Below are positions 8,829-17,118 of a stretch of DNA of 64,000 nucleotides, piece after piece (position 1 is the stretch's first letter; each line of letters opens with the position of its first letter). The position numbers and the translations under genes were made by a program. This DNA comes from Anaerolineae bacterium (lineage in GTDB: Bacteria; Chloroflexota; Anaerolineae; Aggregatilineales; UBA2796), in contig JAHBVJ010000001.1 of assembly GCA_019637615.1 (NCBI GenBank), positions 453,132 through 517,131 on the forward strand. Reading direction: 5' to 3'. A model generated the notes under the pieces. The model saw only the letters and a list, made by a program, of their open reading frames with translations. It did not search any database and had not been told where the DNA came from.

Positions 8829-9248
8829 ATGTCACGTCAAGCCATTTTTGCCGATAACGCGCCCAAAGCCATCGGGCCATATTCTCACGCGATCATCGCA
8901 CATGGGTTTGTGTACTGTTCAGGTCAGACGCCCATCGATCCGGCGACGGGCGATCTAGTGCAGGGCGACATCAAGGCGCAAGCACATCAGGTGATGAAGA
9001 ATCTGCAAACCGTCTTGACCGCTGCCGGAACCGACTTTGAGCATGTCGTCAAGACGAACATCTTCCTCAACAGCATGAGCGATTTCGCGGGTGTGAACGA
9101 AGTTTATGGCTCGTATTTCAAAGGTTCTTATCCAGCACGCAGCACGGTAGGTGGTCTGCAACTCCCCAAGGGCGCATTGGTCGAGATCGAAATGGTCGCC
9201 ATGTTGCCCGTACCGCTCACCTATGAAGCCGACGAAGAACAACAATAG
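8829..9248 (+). CDS. ridA: RidA family enamine/imine deaminase
   Basis: The 139-residue protein matches the RidA (YjgF/YER057c/UK114) family along its length: APKAIGPYSHAI at 11-22, YCSGQTPIDPATGDL, the VVKTNIFLNSMSDF strand-helix, YPARSTVGG with the catalytic Arg, and PKGALVEIEMVA. Trimers of this family hydrolyse reactive 2-aminoacrylate-type enamines released by PLP enzymes, protecting them from damage. It stands alone between two hairpins, so it is probably a single-gene unit. Confidence 0.94.
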   Translation: MSRQAIFADNAPKAIGPYSHAIIAHGFVYCSGQTPIDPATGDLVQGDIKAQAHQVMKNLQTVLTAAGTDFEHVVKTNIFLNSMSDFAGVNEVYGSYFKGSYPARSTVGGLQLPKGALVEIEMVAMLPVPLTYEADEEQQ

Positions 9249-9270
9249 TTACGTCCATTTTTCCGTGAGG

Positions 9271-9304
9271 TCGATAGTCGGCGGCAGCGGATGACCGCTG
9301 ACTA
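9271..9304 (+). terminator. Hairpin after ridA
   Basis: Arms 9271-9282 and 9293-9304 (GATAGTC at the base) pair at 11 of 12 positions around a 10-nt loop, 23 nt past the ridA stop. There is no long U-tract. Confidence 0.5.
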
Positions 9305-9476
9305 TCTTGAGCCACCAGACCATGAATTAAGGGATTGAGTCTTGACTATTGATTGTGTGCATTATTTCCGCAGCTAAATTGATCCTGTTTTCCCGCTTTT
9401 ATACCTTTCCCACCAGAAATTTGGTTAGAGAATTGAGACGCATCTGCTGTCACATGTTAGAAGATGCAAGTATTCG

Positions 9477-9506
9477 TTTACACTTCATTACAAGAAGGTG
9501 TAAAAT
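9477..9506 (+). promoter_or_regulatory. Candidate sigma70 promoter of the histidine kinase gene
   Basis: TTTACA (9477-9482), 18-bp spacer, TAAAAT (9501-9506). A start near 9513 would leave the ATG at 9464 outside the transcript and supports the ATG at 9542 as the real start. Confidence 0.5.
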
Positions 9507-9541
9507 TAACAAATATCAAGCCAATTGTGTTTATCAGGCAC

Positions 9542-10720
9542 ATGACCATCACACTTCCGCACCCTAGTGATACGACGGCTACGATCTTTGTGGTAGATGA
9601 CCGCAGTGATCCTGTGTCCGTCCAAACTCTTCACGACGCATTGCAAGACGCCGATTTTGCAGTCCACTCGACAATGCTCACTAAACGCCTGCGTGAAACC
9701 ATCCGTCGTGAGCAGCCAGATGTCGTGTTGTTTGTCAGTGTAGGGCTGGCTATCCTGAAACTGTGCCAGCAGATCAAACGGGATGAGGATAGTCCGCTGA
9801 TTGTGGTGCTGCTGCATGAACCACCATCGCCCAAATGGGTGGGGTACGAGGCTGGCATCGATGACTTCCTTGTCCGCCCGTACACCAATGATGAGATGGT
9901 GGCTCGCTTGAAAATGGCGCTGCGCAACCGACGCCAGCGATCCCATCTGGTGAGCAGTAATCGTGGCTTGGAACAGCAGCTTGCCGAACGTAATCGCGAA
10001 TTGGAGCATATGCTGCGTCGCTCGCAAGAGCTGACGGTATTGAAAGATACTATCGTGGCAACAGTATCGCACGAGCTGCGTACGCCGCTGCTGCAAATGA
10101 AATCGTCGCTCTCGCTGTTGGCGGAAGACTTGAAGCAAGCTCCCGACTCGACGGCAAAACTCGTGAATTACGCTGCTCATGCGACCGCCCGCTTGGAAAG
10201 TGTGGTTAACAACATCACGCACTTGGCGGCCTCGCTCAATCTGAAGCGTGAACCGTTCCTCGTGATCGACGCGGTGAATCAGGCACAGCGTCAGGTGCGC
10301 CGCAAATGGGAATCTTCGCACGAAGTTGAGCGCGTCCGCCCACAGCTTGCTGGTGATCTGCCAACAGTGATGGGTGATCGGGGCGCGGTCGCGCAAGTTT
10401 TGCAGCAGTTGATCGACAACGGTCTGAAATTCAGCCCGCAAGGTGGGTTTGTTGATGTGTTAGCCGAACCCGTCGAGGACGGATCGGGCGTGCGCATTGC
10501 CGTGCGGGATTACGGGATCGGCATTCCAGTTGATCAAGTTGAGAAGATTTTCCAAGCCTTCTACCAGATCGATCATACCTCAACGCGTCATTTTGGTGGC
10601 ACTGGCGTCGGTTTGGCGATTGTCAAGCTGATTCTGGATGGCTTAGGGACGCGTTGTGAGGTGAGCAGTCAGGTAGGCCAAGGCAGTCAGTTCTCCTTTG
10701 TGCTACCCACAGCGACATAG
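9542..10720 (+). CDS. Cytosolic histidine kinase with degenerate N-terminal receiver domain
   Basis: The 392-residue protein begins with a receiver-like fold (about 14-128, IFVVDD at 15-20), then a coiled coil (about 138-168), a HisKA domain with His177 in VSHELRTP, and a HATPase_c domain with the N box QLIDNGLKFSP, G1 DYGIGIP and G2 GTGVGLAIV. There is no membrane segment. In the receiver the expected phospho-Asp is Val65 in PDVVLFV and the conserved Lys is Arg112, so it probably cannot be phosphorylated in the usual way and may act as a pseudo-receiver for sensing or docking. No response regulator gene is adjacent. The next gene begins at the stop codon. Confidence 0.9.
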   Translation: MTITLPHPSDTTATIFVVDDRSDPVSVQTLHDALQDADFAVHSTMLTKRLRETIRREQPDVVLFVSVGLAILKLCQQIKRDEDSPLIVVLLHEPPSPKWVGYEAGIDDFLVRPYTNDEMVARLKMALRNRRQRSHLVSSNRGLEQQLAERNRELEHMLRRSQELTVLKDTIVATVSHELRTPLLQMKSSLSLLAEDLKQAPDSTAKLVNYAAHATARLESVVNNITHLAASLNLKREPFLVIDAVNQAQRQVRRKWESSHEVERVRPQLAGDLPTVMGDRGAVAQVLQQLIDNGLKFSPQGGFVDVLAEPVEDGSGVRIAVRDYGIGIPVDQVEKIFQAFYQIDHTSTRHFGGTGVGLAIVKLILDGLGTRCEVSSQVGQGSQFSFVLPTAT

Positions 10721-11511
10721 TGAAGATGTTCGATACATTACGTGATTCTCTCGGTCGCAATGCAAGTTTCAAACTCGGCGTGCTGCTGCTGTTGGCGGCA
10801 ATGCTGCCTTGTTATTGCATTGGCGGCATTTTGTTGGTGATTTCTAACAATAGCATCCGTACCGTGCCATCCCCTACCGCAGCGACACTCATCGCTAATC
10901 AGCCCACAGCGACGCCGACCGTCGAAGGGCGTCCGAGTATCACGCCGTTCGGCGTCAGGCCGACGAGCTTGCCAGCCTTACAGTTCACGCCAACCGATAT
11001 TAACTTGAATGTGTTGACGCCCGGTGCGTATAGTACCTATGATACGCGCACACTATTTCCGCCAGATACGGGCGGCGGCGCGTTTCCGCCCGAACCCGTC
11101 ACGACCTTGGCGGTAACGCCGGGAAATATCGAGAGCGGCTCGCCGCTGGCACAGTGCCCCGATGCTGACGGCAGTATCTCTACAGTGATTCGGACGAATG
11201 CCTCTGGCGGGGTCGCTCCCGGTGCGAGTATCTACTGCCGAGCGTTAACGAATGAGTATTCGATTGGAAGCCAGACCATCTTGGAACGCGGGGTACAGGT
11301 TGCTGTCGAGATTTATGCGTTTAACGGCGGCTCGTCCGTCACGCGCTTTCAGCAGTCATTGAGGGTGTGTCTGTTGGGGCAAGGGGTATTTTGGTTCTTG
11401 GACGCCAATAATGCGCCACGCACAGCCGCGCAGTTACCGAATTCGTCGGAAGGGGACTATACCTGCGCTGATGTGCCAAACGCAGGGACGGTCGTGCTTA
11501 CTTATCGCTAG
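10720..11511 (+). CDS. Membrane-anchored secreted protein of unknown function with Thr/Pro linker
   Basis: I do not recognise a family for this 263-residue protein. It has a membrane helix at about 17-41 (FKLGVLLLLAAMLPCYCIGG), a Thr/Pro/Ala-rich linker to about 115, and an outer domain of about 130 residues with three or four Cys residues (AQCPD, IYCRAL, RVCLLG, YTCADVP) that could form disulfides. The start is GTG 10720, which shares its G with the TAG stop of the kinase gene; ATG 10726 is the alternative. Tight spacing suggests it is co-expressed with, and may signal to, the kinase. Its 3' end overlaps the next, convergent gene by 14 nt. Confidence 0.7.
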   Translation: MKMFDTLRDSLGRNASFKLGVLLLLAAMLPCYCIGGILLVISNNSIRTVPSPTAATLIANQPTATPTVEGRPSITPFGVRPTSLPALQFTPTDINLNVLTPGAYSTYDTRTLFPPDTGGGAFPPEPVTTLAVTPGNIESGSPLAQCPDADGSISTVIRTNASGGVAPGASIYCRALTNEYSIGSQTILERGVQVAVEIYAFNGGSSVTRFQQSLRVCLLGQGVFWFLDANNAPRTAAQLPNSSEGDYTCADVPNAGTVVLTYR

Positions 11512-11983
11512 TCTTGTTGTGATACGCTTCAATCTGCTGTTCGATCCAGGCGAGACCTTCTTGGCGATTATGAACGACCTCAATGCGCATGGTGATGCCG
11601 TCTAACTTGCACACTTGCACATAGGTTTGCACCATCTGATCGATGAGCCAATTTTCCTGACGCGTGGCGATAGCCGCACAGGTAGGCACGATCTGCAAAA
11701 TACGGTGCAGCGTTTTAACAGCTTTCCACATATAGGGCGTCACCGTACAGTCTTTGGACGTCAGGTCAATGACCTCGAACAGAGGTCGATCGACAGGCCA
11801 CGCCAAAGCTGCTTGCCGACGACGTTCCACCCACTTGGCGATGACGTCAGGATGCGAATTGCTCACTGTGAAGCAAATTGCATTCCGATTAGACAACCAC
11901 TCAAGCGTAAGTCCATCTGAAAGTTGTTCAATATCCGACGATGATGGTTGGTGTTGACCACTTCCGGGATATGTATTTAACAT
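11498..11983 (-). CDS. Hypothetical protein, possibly SpoIIAA/STAS-like
   Basis: The 161-residue cytosolic protein is not assigned with confidence. It has an N-terminal flexible part, then alternating strands and helices (GLTLEWLSNRNAICFTVSN, PLFEVIDLTSKDCTVTPY, TMRIEVVHNRQEGLAWIEQ) that resemble SpoIIAA-like or STAS-like small domains found near two-component and anti-sigma systems. It lies opposite and end to end with the secreted partner of the kinase, overlapping its last 14 nt. It has a normal codon pattern and ATG start. Confidence 0.65.
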   Translation of the reverse strand: MLNTYPGSGQHQPSSSDIEQLSDGLTLEWLSNRNAICFTVSNSHPDVIAKWVERRRQAALAWPVDRPLFEVIDLTSKDCTVTPYMWKAVKTLHRILQIVPTCAAIATRQENWLIDQMVQTYVQVCKLDGITMRIEVVHNRQEGLAWIEQQIEAYHNKTSDK

Positions 11984-12163
11984 GACGCCGTGCCCTTGTT
12001 GAAAGCTATCTATGCTATCACCACAAACGTCTACCCCTCGCTTTTGGGCAGTGCAAGTATATTATTACAAAACAAACCAATCTTATACTATATCAAAACC
12101 ATCTCGCTGTCAATTATTTACAAAAATCACAGTTAGTTATGGGCTAATACGAAACAGGGAATT

Positions 12164-12191
12164 GTAGAGGCGCGATTCGTTGCGCCTCTAC
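12164..12191. repeat. Perfect REP-like palindrome GTAGAGGCGC
   Basis: GTAGAGGCGC (12164-12173) and its exact complement (12182-12191) flank an 8-nt loop GATTCGTT. It lies 17 bp beyond the stop of the leftward gene at 12209 and could end its transcript. Similar short GC-rich palindromes are scattered in many environmental genomes; only one copy is seen here. Confidence 0.5.
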
Positions 12192-12208
12192 TGTAGCCAA
12201 AGGCTGAC

Positions 12209-14086
12209 CTACTGGACGGAATAGGTAATGTTAATGAGGTTGTTGGCCTCACCAGCGTCACCTTCATTGACCTGCTTGTTCAAGTCAAGCACAATAGCCA
12301 CCGTGTACGTACCGGGGCCGGGATTGACACCTGTGTAGCCAATCGAGAGAATCTTTTGCTCGCCCGGATTCAGGTTGTCGATCAGCCCTGCGCCATACTT
12401 CTGACCGGGATCGAAGGACGCGGCGATGGCGAACCCGCCTGTCGCCGTACCGCCACCATTACGCACAGTGACCGTTAGCGTGAATGGCTGACCAGCCACC
12501 AGCGTAGACGGCGTGAGTTGATAGCCGACGAGTTGGATGTCTGGCAAGACGGACGGCTGCGGTGTAGCGGTAGCGGATAGCGTCGGCGTTGGTGGTGCTT
12601 GTACGGCGGGCAGACTGCGCACATCGCCAAACACGCTGACGAGTGTCGGATCAGCAGTGATCCACGCTTGGGTGCCATTAAAATTGATCACCAACCATGA
12701 TCCGTCGGAATTACGACCGAACACACGCAGTTGTTGATCCTTCACCACCCGTCCCAAGATTTGATAGTTGATGCCGGGGCCACCGCGCACATTGACCGTG
12801 TCATTCAGGATGGTCATCATGACGCCATCAGGTGTAGCGGTGACGAAGACAGGTTGTGGCGTCGGGACTAAGGTCGCGATGGTTTCTTGCGTCGGAACGG
12901 CACCCTGTGTTGGTTGGACTTGCACCGTGTCGTCATTGGGATTGAGTGATAGGCGTTGTGTGCCCTTAAACCGCGCTATCACCTTCGGCGCACCATTGGA
13001 TTGCGTCATGATGACCATCGCGTTTTGCGTCAGATCGCCTGTGCCGATAGAGGGATCGAATTCGCCCTGCACCGAGAAGAACGAAGGCGTGGTTAGCATC
13101 TTGGTCAGGATTTGCCCCGGATTACTGCCATTAGCGCGTACTGCCAGTACCAGCGCCGTTGCCCCATCGAAGGCCGCCGCCGCGACCGAAGTGGGGACTT
13201 CGCCATACACTGCCACATAGTCGGTGAGGAAGGCTTGGCTCGACGGAGCCGTCCATGCGAACGACCAGCCCGTCACGCCGTAGATATTGCCGCGTTTATT
13301 GGCGGGCAACCGGTTGATGAACTCACGTTGGTCAGCATAGGTAGTCACCAGCCTGCCCGTGAAGCCCGCATTGACCATCGCTTGGTAAAGCGCGACGACC
13401 TGATCTTGCGTGCCGAATGCCGCTACGGTATCGGGCTGCGACTGCATCGCGACGCTGGCGGATGAATCGGCGGTACTGCCTTCCACCTGTAGAACCGTAG
13501 TGGTGGGGGAAAGCTGCTGTTTCGCCATCGCTAGTACGAACGCGCCAGCTTGTGGAGCAAATGCCGCGCCACCCTGATAGACCGCGATCCGCGTGGCTTG
13601 CACATCCGTTTTCAATACAGTGACCAACGCCGACATGCGGATTTCGTCATTGGCCTGTGTGCGGAATACGAAGCCGCCGACTTTGGCATCCATATTGGTT
13701 GACGCTGTGAAGACTGGGACACCCGCGAACGCCAACGTTTGAAGCGCTTGCGGCGCTAGTTGGTCGTCATCGGGGCCGAAGATAGCGATCACATTTTGGG
13801 CTTTGAGGGTTTGTAGTGCCTGATTAACCTCATCAGGGGTGGTGGCTGGCGCGGCGACAACCGCCATCGGCAGCGTTTGACCGTTGGGTAGGGTGACGCC
13901 GCCATCAGCATTGACCTTATCGATCACCAGCGCGACGCCACGAAAGGTGGGGCTATCCTCAGCGCCAATCACGCCGATGGTCAGGCTAGTCGCTTGCTGC
14001 GCCACTGCGGGATGTAGAGTGGGGGCAAGTCCGGCAATGACCAGCAGGATAACGAAGAGTAGCGTAATTCGGGAACGCGTTATCAT
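12209..14086 (-). CDS. Secreted type I periplasmic-binding-like protein fused to SH3b and CARDB domains
   Basis: The 625-residue protein starts at ATG 14086 with AGGAG 8 nt upstream and a clear signal peptide (TLLFVILLVIAGLAPTLHP, cleavage after AVA-QQA). Residues about 35-385 match the branched-chain amino acid ABC receptor fold (LTIGVIGAEDSPTFRGVALV, IFGPDDDQLAPQAL, PVFTAST). A Pro/Thr linker leads to an SH3b domain at about 430-490 (VNVRGGPGINYQILGRV) and a CARDB domain at the C-terminus (LVAGQPFTLTVTVRNGGG). No permease or ATPase is nearby. The fusion suggests a surface sensor or scaffold that binds a small ligand and cell wall, rather than a transport receptor; this is inference. Confidence 0.85.
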   Translation of the reverse strand: MITRSRITLLFVILLVIAGLAPTLHPAVAQQATSLTIGVIGAEDSPTFRGVALVIDKVNADGGVTLPNGQTLPMAVVAAPATTPDEVNQALQTLKAQNVIAIFGPDDDQLAPQALQTLAFAGVPVFTASTNMDAKVGGFVFRTQANDEIRMSALVTVLKTDVQATRIAVYQGGAAFAPQAGAFVLAMAKQQLSPTTTVLQVEGSTADSSASVAMQSQPDTVAAFGTQDQVVALYQAMVNAGFTGRLVTTYADQREFINRLPANKRGNIYGVTGWSFAWTAPSSQAFLTDYVAVYGEVPTSVAAAAFDGATALVLAVRANGSNPGQILTKMLTTPSFFSVQGEFDPSIGTGDLTQNAMVIMTQSNGAPKVIARFKGTQRLSLNPNDDTVQVQPTQGAVPTQETIATLVPTPQPVFVTATPDGVMMTILNDTVNVRGGPGINYQILGRVVKDQQLRVFGRNSDGSWLVINFNGTQAWITADPTLVSVFGDVRSLPAVQAPPTPTLSATATPQPSVLPDIQLVGYQLTPSTLVAGQPFTLTVTVRNGGGTATGGFAIAASFDPGQKYGAGLIDNLNPGEQKILSIGYTGVNPGPGTYTVAIVLDLNKQVNEGDAGEANNLINITYSVQ

Positions 14087-14421
14087 GTCATTCTCCTCTA
14101 TTTTTAATCTTGGTTGTAGCAAATTCAGCGTGGTTATGCAGCTCGCTCGGCATACGTCTGCTCAACGGCTACCCACTTCTTACTTAAGGGTACCTCATTT
14201 GCCGCTAATGCAATGCCGAATATGGCCCGCGAATTTTAGATATACGCCTCAAACGGAAATCAGATCGCGTGAATGGGGTTGCTTTTCTCCCACCTCGTCA
14301 GCAAATGGCAATAATCCCGACCTTCTTGATAGTAGTACTCACCTATGTAAGAGCCGGTTGGTTAGCATCATCAAACCACTGAGCGATAAACGATGCGAAT
14401 TTATTTACTGGGGGCTGCAAC
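14087..14421. other. Divergent intergenic region
   Basis: This 335-bp stretch between two divergent genes holds no ORF worth calling. The only promoter candidate on the plus strand is TTGATA (14326-14331), 16-bp spacer, TAAGAG (14348-14353), weak at the -10. A leftward promoter was not found with confidence, though TAAAAT-like sequence lies just ahead of the SD of the 14086 gene. Confidence 0.35.
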
Positions 14422-15648
14422 GTGACCGCATTAACGCGATCAGCCGATGCTGAGACTTTGATTGAGCAATTACATGTTGTGCCTGTACCAGCGGGTACGG
14501 CAACACTAGGGTTGGAAGCAGAAATCGCCGCCAAGTTCATCAAAGCTTACGGCGATATGTGGCAGAACTTCTTCGGACGTGAAACTCCGCTTCACAATGT
14601 CGAAATCGCTAGTTTTGACCTGATGCGTTATCCAGTCACCAATGGATTGTATGCGCGTTTCATGGTGGAAGGCGGTTACAGCGATCCGCAGTTCTGGACT
14701 CCCGATGGTTGGGCGTGGAAGGTCAGCGTCAACCGCACCCATCCGCGCATGTGGAATAATCCGAAATTCGCGGGCGAAGACCGTCCCGTCGTCGGTGTCA
14801 GTTGGTTCGAGGCAATGGCGGTAGCGCAGTGGGCATCGATCCGCACGGGGTTGAATGTACGGTTGCCAACCGAGGCCGAATGGGAGTGGGCAGCGCGTGC
14901 CACCAACGTCAAATCGTTGTACCCGTGGGGTGGCGCATGGGATCCCGATAAGCTGAACAGCGGCGTAGCGGGTGTGGGCAGCACCAATCGGGGGTCAACC
15001 ACGCCCATCGGTCTGTTCAGTCCCCACGGTGACGGCCCGTTCGGACATGGCGACCAGTTGGGACAGGTCTGGGAATGGACAAGCAGCGCCTTCCTGCCTT
15101 ATCCCTATTCCAGCGCGGATGGTCGCGAAGATGTCTACGCACCGGAACGTCGTGTACTGCGCGGTGGCAATTGGAGCGACGGCAAGTATGCCAACCGCGT
15201 CACCACCCGCTACTACTACACGCCGTTTTATGCTGATGTCAGCACAGGCTTCCGGCTTGCCGTGGGTGGCGAACGCCCCGCGCTGCCGGCTCGCCCAAAG
15301 CGCGATCTGGTGATCTATGGGCGCACGACCTTCTGCCCGGATTTGAGCAAGGCACGCGTATGGCTGCATCAGTTGAATGTACCTTACCGTCAACTGAACA
15401 TCGATCTCGATGAAGCAGCGGCCTTCCGCTTGGATGACTGGCTCGGCACGCGTACCATCCCGACCTTTGTGGTTGCAGATTACGCGAGTATCGATCCGGT
15501 TGAAGTGCCCACCGACGCCAACCTGAGTAATCTGCGCGACACGGATCGTGGTTCGATGCTGCATGAACCGGACGAATCCACGCTACACGCCTTCCTCGTG
15601 CGCAATGGGTTCCTGCGCGAAAAATTTGTTACTGATTCTGGGCGCTAA
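14422..15648 (+). CDS. Formylglycine-enzyme-like (SUMF1) domain fused to a monothiol glutaredoxin-like domain
   Basis: Residues about 18-282 form an FGE-sulfatase (SUMF1/EgtB-C type) domain: FDLMRYPVTNGLYARF at 65-80, VVGVSWFEAMAVAQW, RLPTEAEWEWAAR at 147-159 and the closing VLRGGNWSDG with TGFRLA. Residues about 294-375 form a thioredoxin-fold glutaredoxin-like domain: DLVIYGRTTFCPDL with Cys305, and the cis-Pro motif TIPT at 345-348. Cys305 is the only cysteine in the protein, so the active-site pair that true formylglycine-generating enzymes use is absent and the glutaredoxin part is monothiol. GTG start with GGGGG 7 nt upstream. The substrate is unknown; a redox-linked C-type-lectin-like or EgtB-like role is possible. 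Confidence 0.85.
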   Translation: MTALTRSADAETLIEQLHVVPVPAGTATLGLEAEIAAKFIKAYGDMWQNFFGRETPLHNVEIASFDLMRYPVTNGLYARFMVEGGYSDPQFWTPDGWAWKVSVNRTHPRMWNNPKFAGEDRPVVGVSWFEAMAVAQWASIRTGLNVRLPTEAEWEWAARATNVKSLYPWGGAWDPDKLNSGVAGVGSTNRGSTTPIGLFSPHGDGPFGHGDQLGQVWEWTSSAFLPYPYSSADGREDVYAPERRVLRGGNWSDGKYANRVTTRYYYTPFYADVSTGFRLAVGGERPALPARPKRDLVIYGRTTFCPDLSKARVWLHQLNVPYRQLNIDLDEAAAFRLDDWLGTRTIPTFVVADYASIDPVEVPTDANLSNLRDTDRGSMLHEPDESTLHAFLVRNGFLREKFVTDSGR

Positions 15649-15660
15649 CCAGAACATACA

Positions 15661-15693
15661 CAGCCACAGATGCACATGAAGTCTCTGTGGCTG
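15661..15693 (+). terminator. Perfect 10-bp hairpin
   Basis: CAGCCACAGA (15661-15670) pairs exactly with 15684-15693 around a 13-nt loop, 12 nt after the stop of the fusion gene. No U-tract follows. Confidence 0.5.
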
Positions 15694-15724
15694 CTCCCAG
15701 TCGGCATCGCGTTAAAACTCGCCC

Positions 15725-15752
15725 TTGCACAATATAAGATATAGGCTAAAGT
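15725..15752 (+). promoter_or_regulatory. Candidate sigma70 promoter of mscL
   Basis: TTGCAC (15725-15730), 16-bp spacer, TAAAGT (15747-15752), in an otherwise AT-rich gap; start near 15759, 33 nt ahead of mscL. Confidence 0.45.
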
Positions 15753-15791
15753 CATAGCGCCCTATCTTTACACTTTTCACGGGGGTATATC

Positions 15792-16196
15792 ATGATCCAA
15801 GAATTTCGTAAGTTTATCATGCGTGGCAATGTGGTGGATCTCGCGGTCGGCGTGATTATCGGTGCCGCCTTCGGGGCGATCGTCAATTCGCTCGTCAATG
15901 ACATCATCATGCCGCCGATTGGCTTGGTACTCAGCGGCATCGACTTCAAGCAAATCAAGATTGTGCTGCAAGCCGCCAACGAGGCCGCTAACAAACCTGA
16001 AGTCGCCATCAATATCGGGCTGTTTCTCAACGCGCTGATCAGCTTTGTCATCATTGCCTTCGTCCTATTCCTGATCATCCGTGCCATGAACTCAATGATG
16101 ACCAAAGAGGCCGAGAAGCCAGCCGCTCCGCCCGCGCCGAGCACCGAAGAAAAATTACTGATGGAAATCCGCGATCTGCTTGCCAAGGGACGCTGA
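15792..16196 (+). CDS. mscL: Large-conductance mechanosensitive channel
   Basis: The 134-residue protein matches MscL throughout: amphipathic N-terminal helix [17 protein letters not shown], the pore-lining TM1 [20 protein letters not shown], a periplasmic loop, TM2 ([20 protein letters not shown]), and a cytosolic helix at the end ([12 protein letters not shown]). The channel opens under membrane tension and releases solutes on hypo-osmotic shock. GGGGG lies upstream of the ATG. It is a single-gene unit with its own promoter candidate and a strong hairpin downstream. Confidence 0.97.
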   Translation: MIQEFRKFIMRGNVVDLAVGVIIGAAFGAIVNSLVNDIIMPPIGLVLSGIDFKQIKIVLQAANEAANKPEVAINIGLFLNALISFVIIAFVLFLIIRAMNSMMTKEAEKPAAPPAPSTEEKLLMEIRDLLAKGR

Positions 16197-16217
16197 GTTC
16201 GCCACGCCGTAAAAGAA

Positions 16218-16258
16218 TAGGGCGTGGAGGATGGTATCTAGCCATCCCCTACGCCCTA
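16218..16258. terminator. Long hairpin between mscL and the aldolase gene
   Basis: 17-nt arms (16218-16234 and 16242-16258, TAGGGCGT at the base) pair at 15 of 17 positions around a 7-nt loop, midway between convergent stops. It likely serves both strands. Confidence 0.65.
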
Positions 16259-16289
16259 CCGCATTAACAGTGAAATGACCCGCGACGAG

Positions 16290-17075
16290 TTAACTGCCCG
16301 TGATGTCGTGCAGTTCTTTGATATTCTGCGCCAAGCCTGCCCGCAGCGCGCGAAGGTCATGTCCCCAGATGTGCATATTCGCCCCCAACTCGGCATGACG
16401 ACGCACGTCATCGATATTGGCGGGCATTGATCCCCACATGATTCCATTCGCTTTGCACGCGTTCGCAACGCGTACCATCGCTTGATCCAGCGTCACGCGC
16501 TCGGCCTCTGTCATATACGGAATACGAATGCCAAAATCGGCAGGGCCAAAGAACAAGCCATCGACGCCTTTCACGGCGGCGATCTGCTCGACCTGTGACA
16601 GTGCTTGCGGCGTTTCGATCTGCAAAAAGAGGAACGTCTCGCGCAGGGCATGTTCCACGAGGGCAGACCGTCCCCCCGCTGTATCCAATCCGAAGTTGGC
16701 TTCTAGGCTGTTGCCTTCGATGCCGCGATCACCGACGGGCGGAAACTTGACCTTCTGCACCAGATCACGCGCCGACTCGACATCATTCACGTGCGGAATA
16801 ATCAAGCCAGCCGCGCCGTCTTCGAGATAGCGGTACAAAACGGCTTTTTCCCGCGTCGAAGGCCGAATCATGCAGTCGATGTCGTACATATGAAAGTAGC
16901 TGATCAGGGCTTGAATCTCGCGTGGATCGAATGCGCGGTGTTCGAGGTCAACCCAGATCGCGTCATACCCGACCGAGGAGGCAAGGGCGACGAAGTGCGG
17001 CATGTAAAAGCCCAGTTGGGCAAACATGGCGGGTTGCCCCGCGCGAAATTTGGCAAGTACTTTACTGTTTCTCAT
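16290..17075 (-). CDS. HpcH/HpaI family class II 2-oxo acid aldolase
   Basis: The 261-residue protein carries the residues known from HpcH and the YfaU/RhmA group at matching spacing: His46 in DLEHRAFD, Arg71 in MIRPSTR, metal ligands Glu154 in QIETPQAL and Asp180 in FGPADFG. These enzymes cleave 4-hydroxy-2-oxo acids (for example 2-keto-3-deoxy-L-rhamnonate or 4-hydroxy-2-oxoheptanedioate) to pyruvate and an aldehyde. With the SDR 43 nt upstream and the sugar ABC transporter beyond, it likely performs the last, retro-aldol step in breakdown of a sugar acid; the exact substrate cannot be read from sequence. Confidence 0.9.
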   Translation of the reverse strand: MRNSKVLAKFRAGQPAMFAQLGFYMPHFVALASSVGYDAIWVDLEHRAFDPREIQALISYFHMYDIDCMIRPSTREKAVLYRYLEDGAAGLIIPHVNDVESARDLVQKVKFPPVGDRGIEGNSLEANFGLDTAGGRSALVEHALRETFLFLQIETPQALSQVEQIAAVKGVDGLFFGPADFGIRIPYMTEAERVTLDQAMVRVANACKANGIMWGSMPANIDDVRRHAELGANMHIWGHDLRALRAGLAQNIKELHDITGS

Positions 17076-17118
17076 AAGAAATACTGCTTATCCATTGTGG
17101 AAACGATAGAGTGTAATT

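Noticed and set aside
8955..9245. Leftward ORF antisense to ridA
   Set aside because: Shadow frame of a well-conserved gene, without SD or recognisable protein features.
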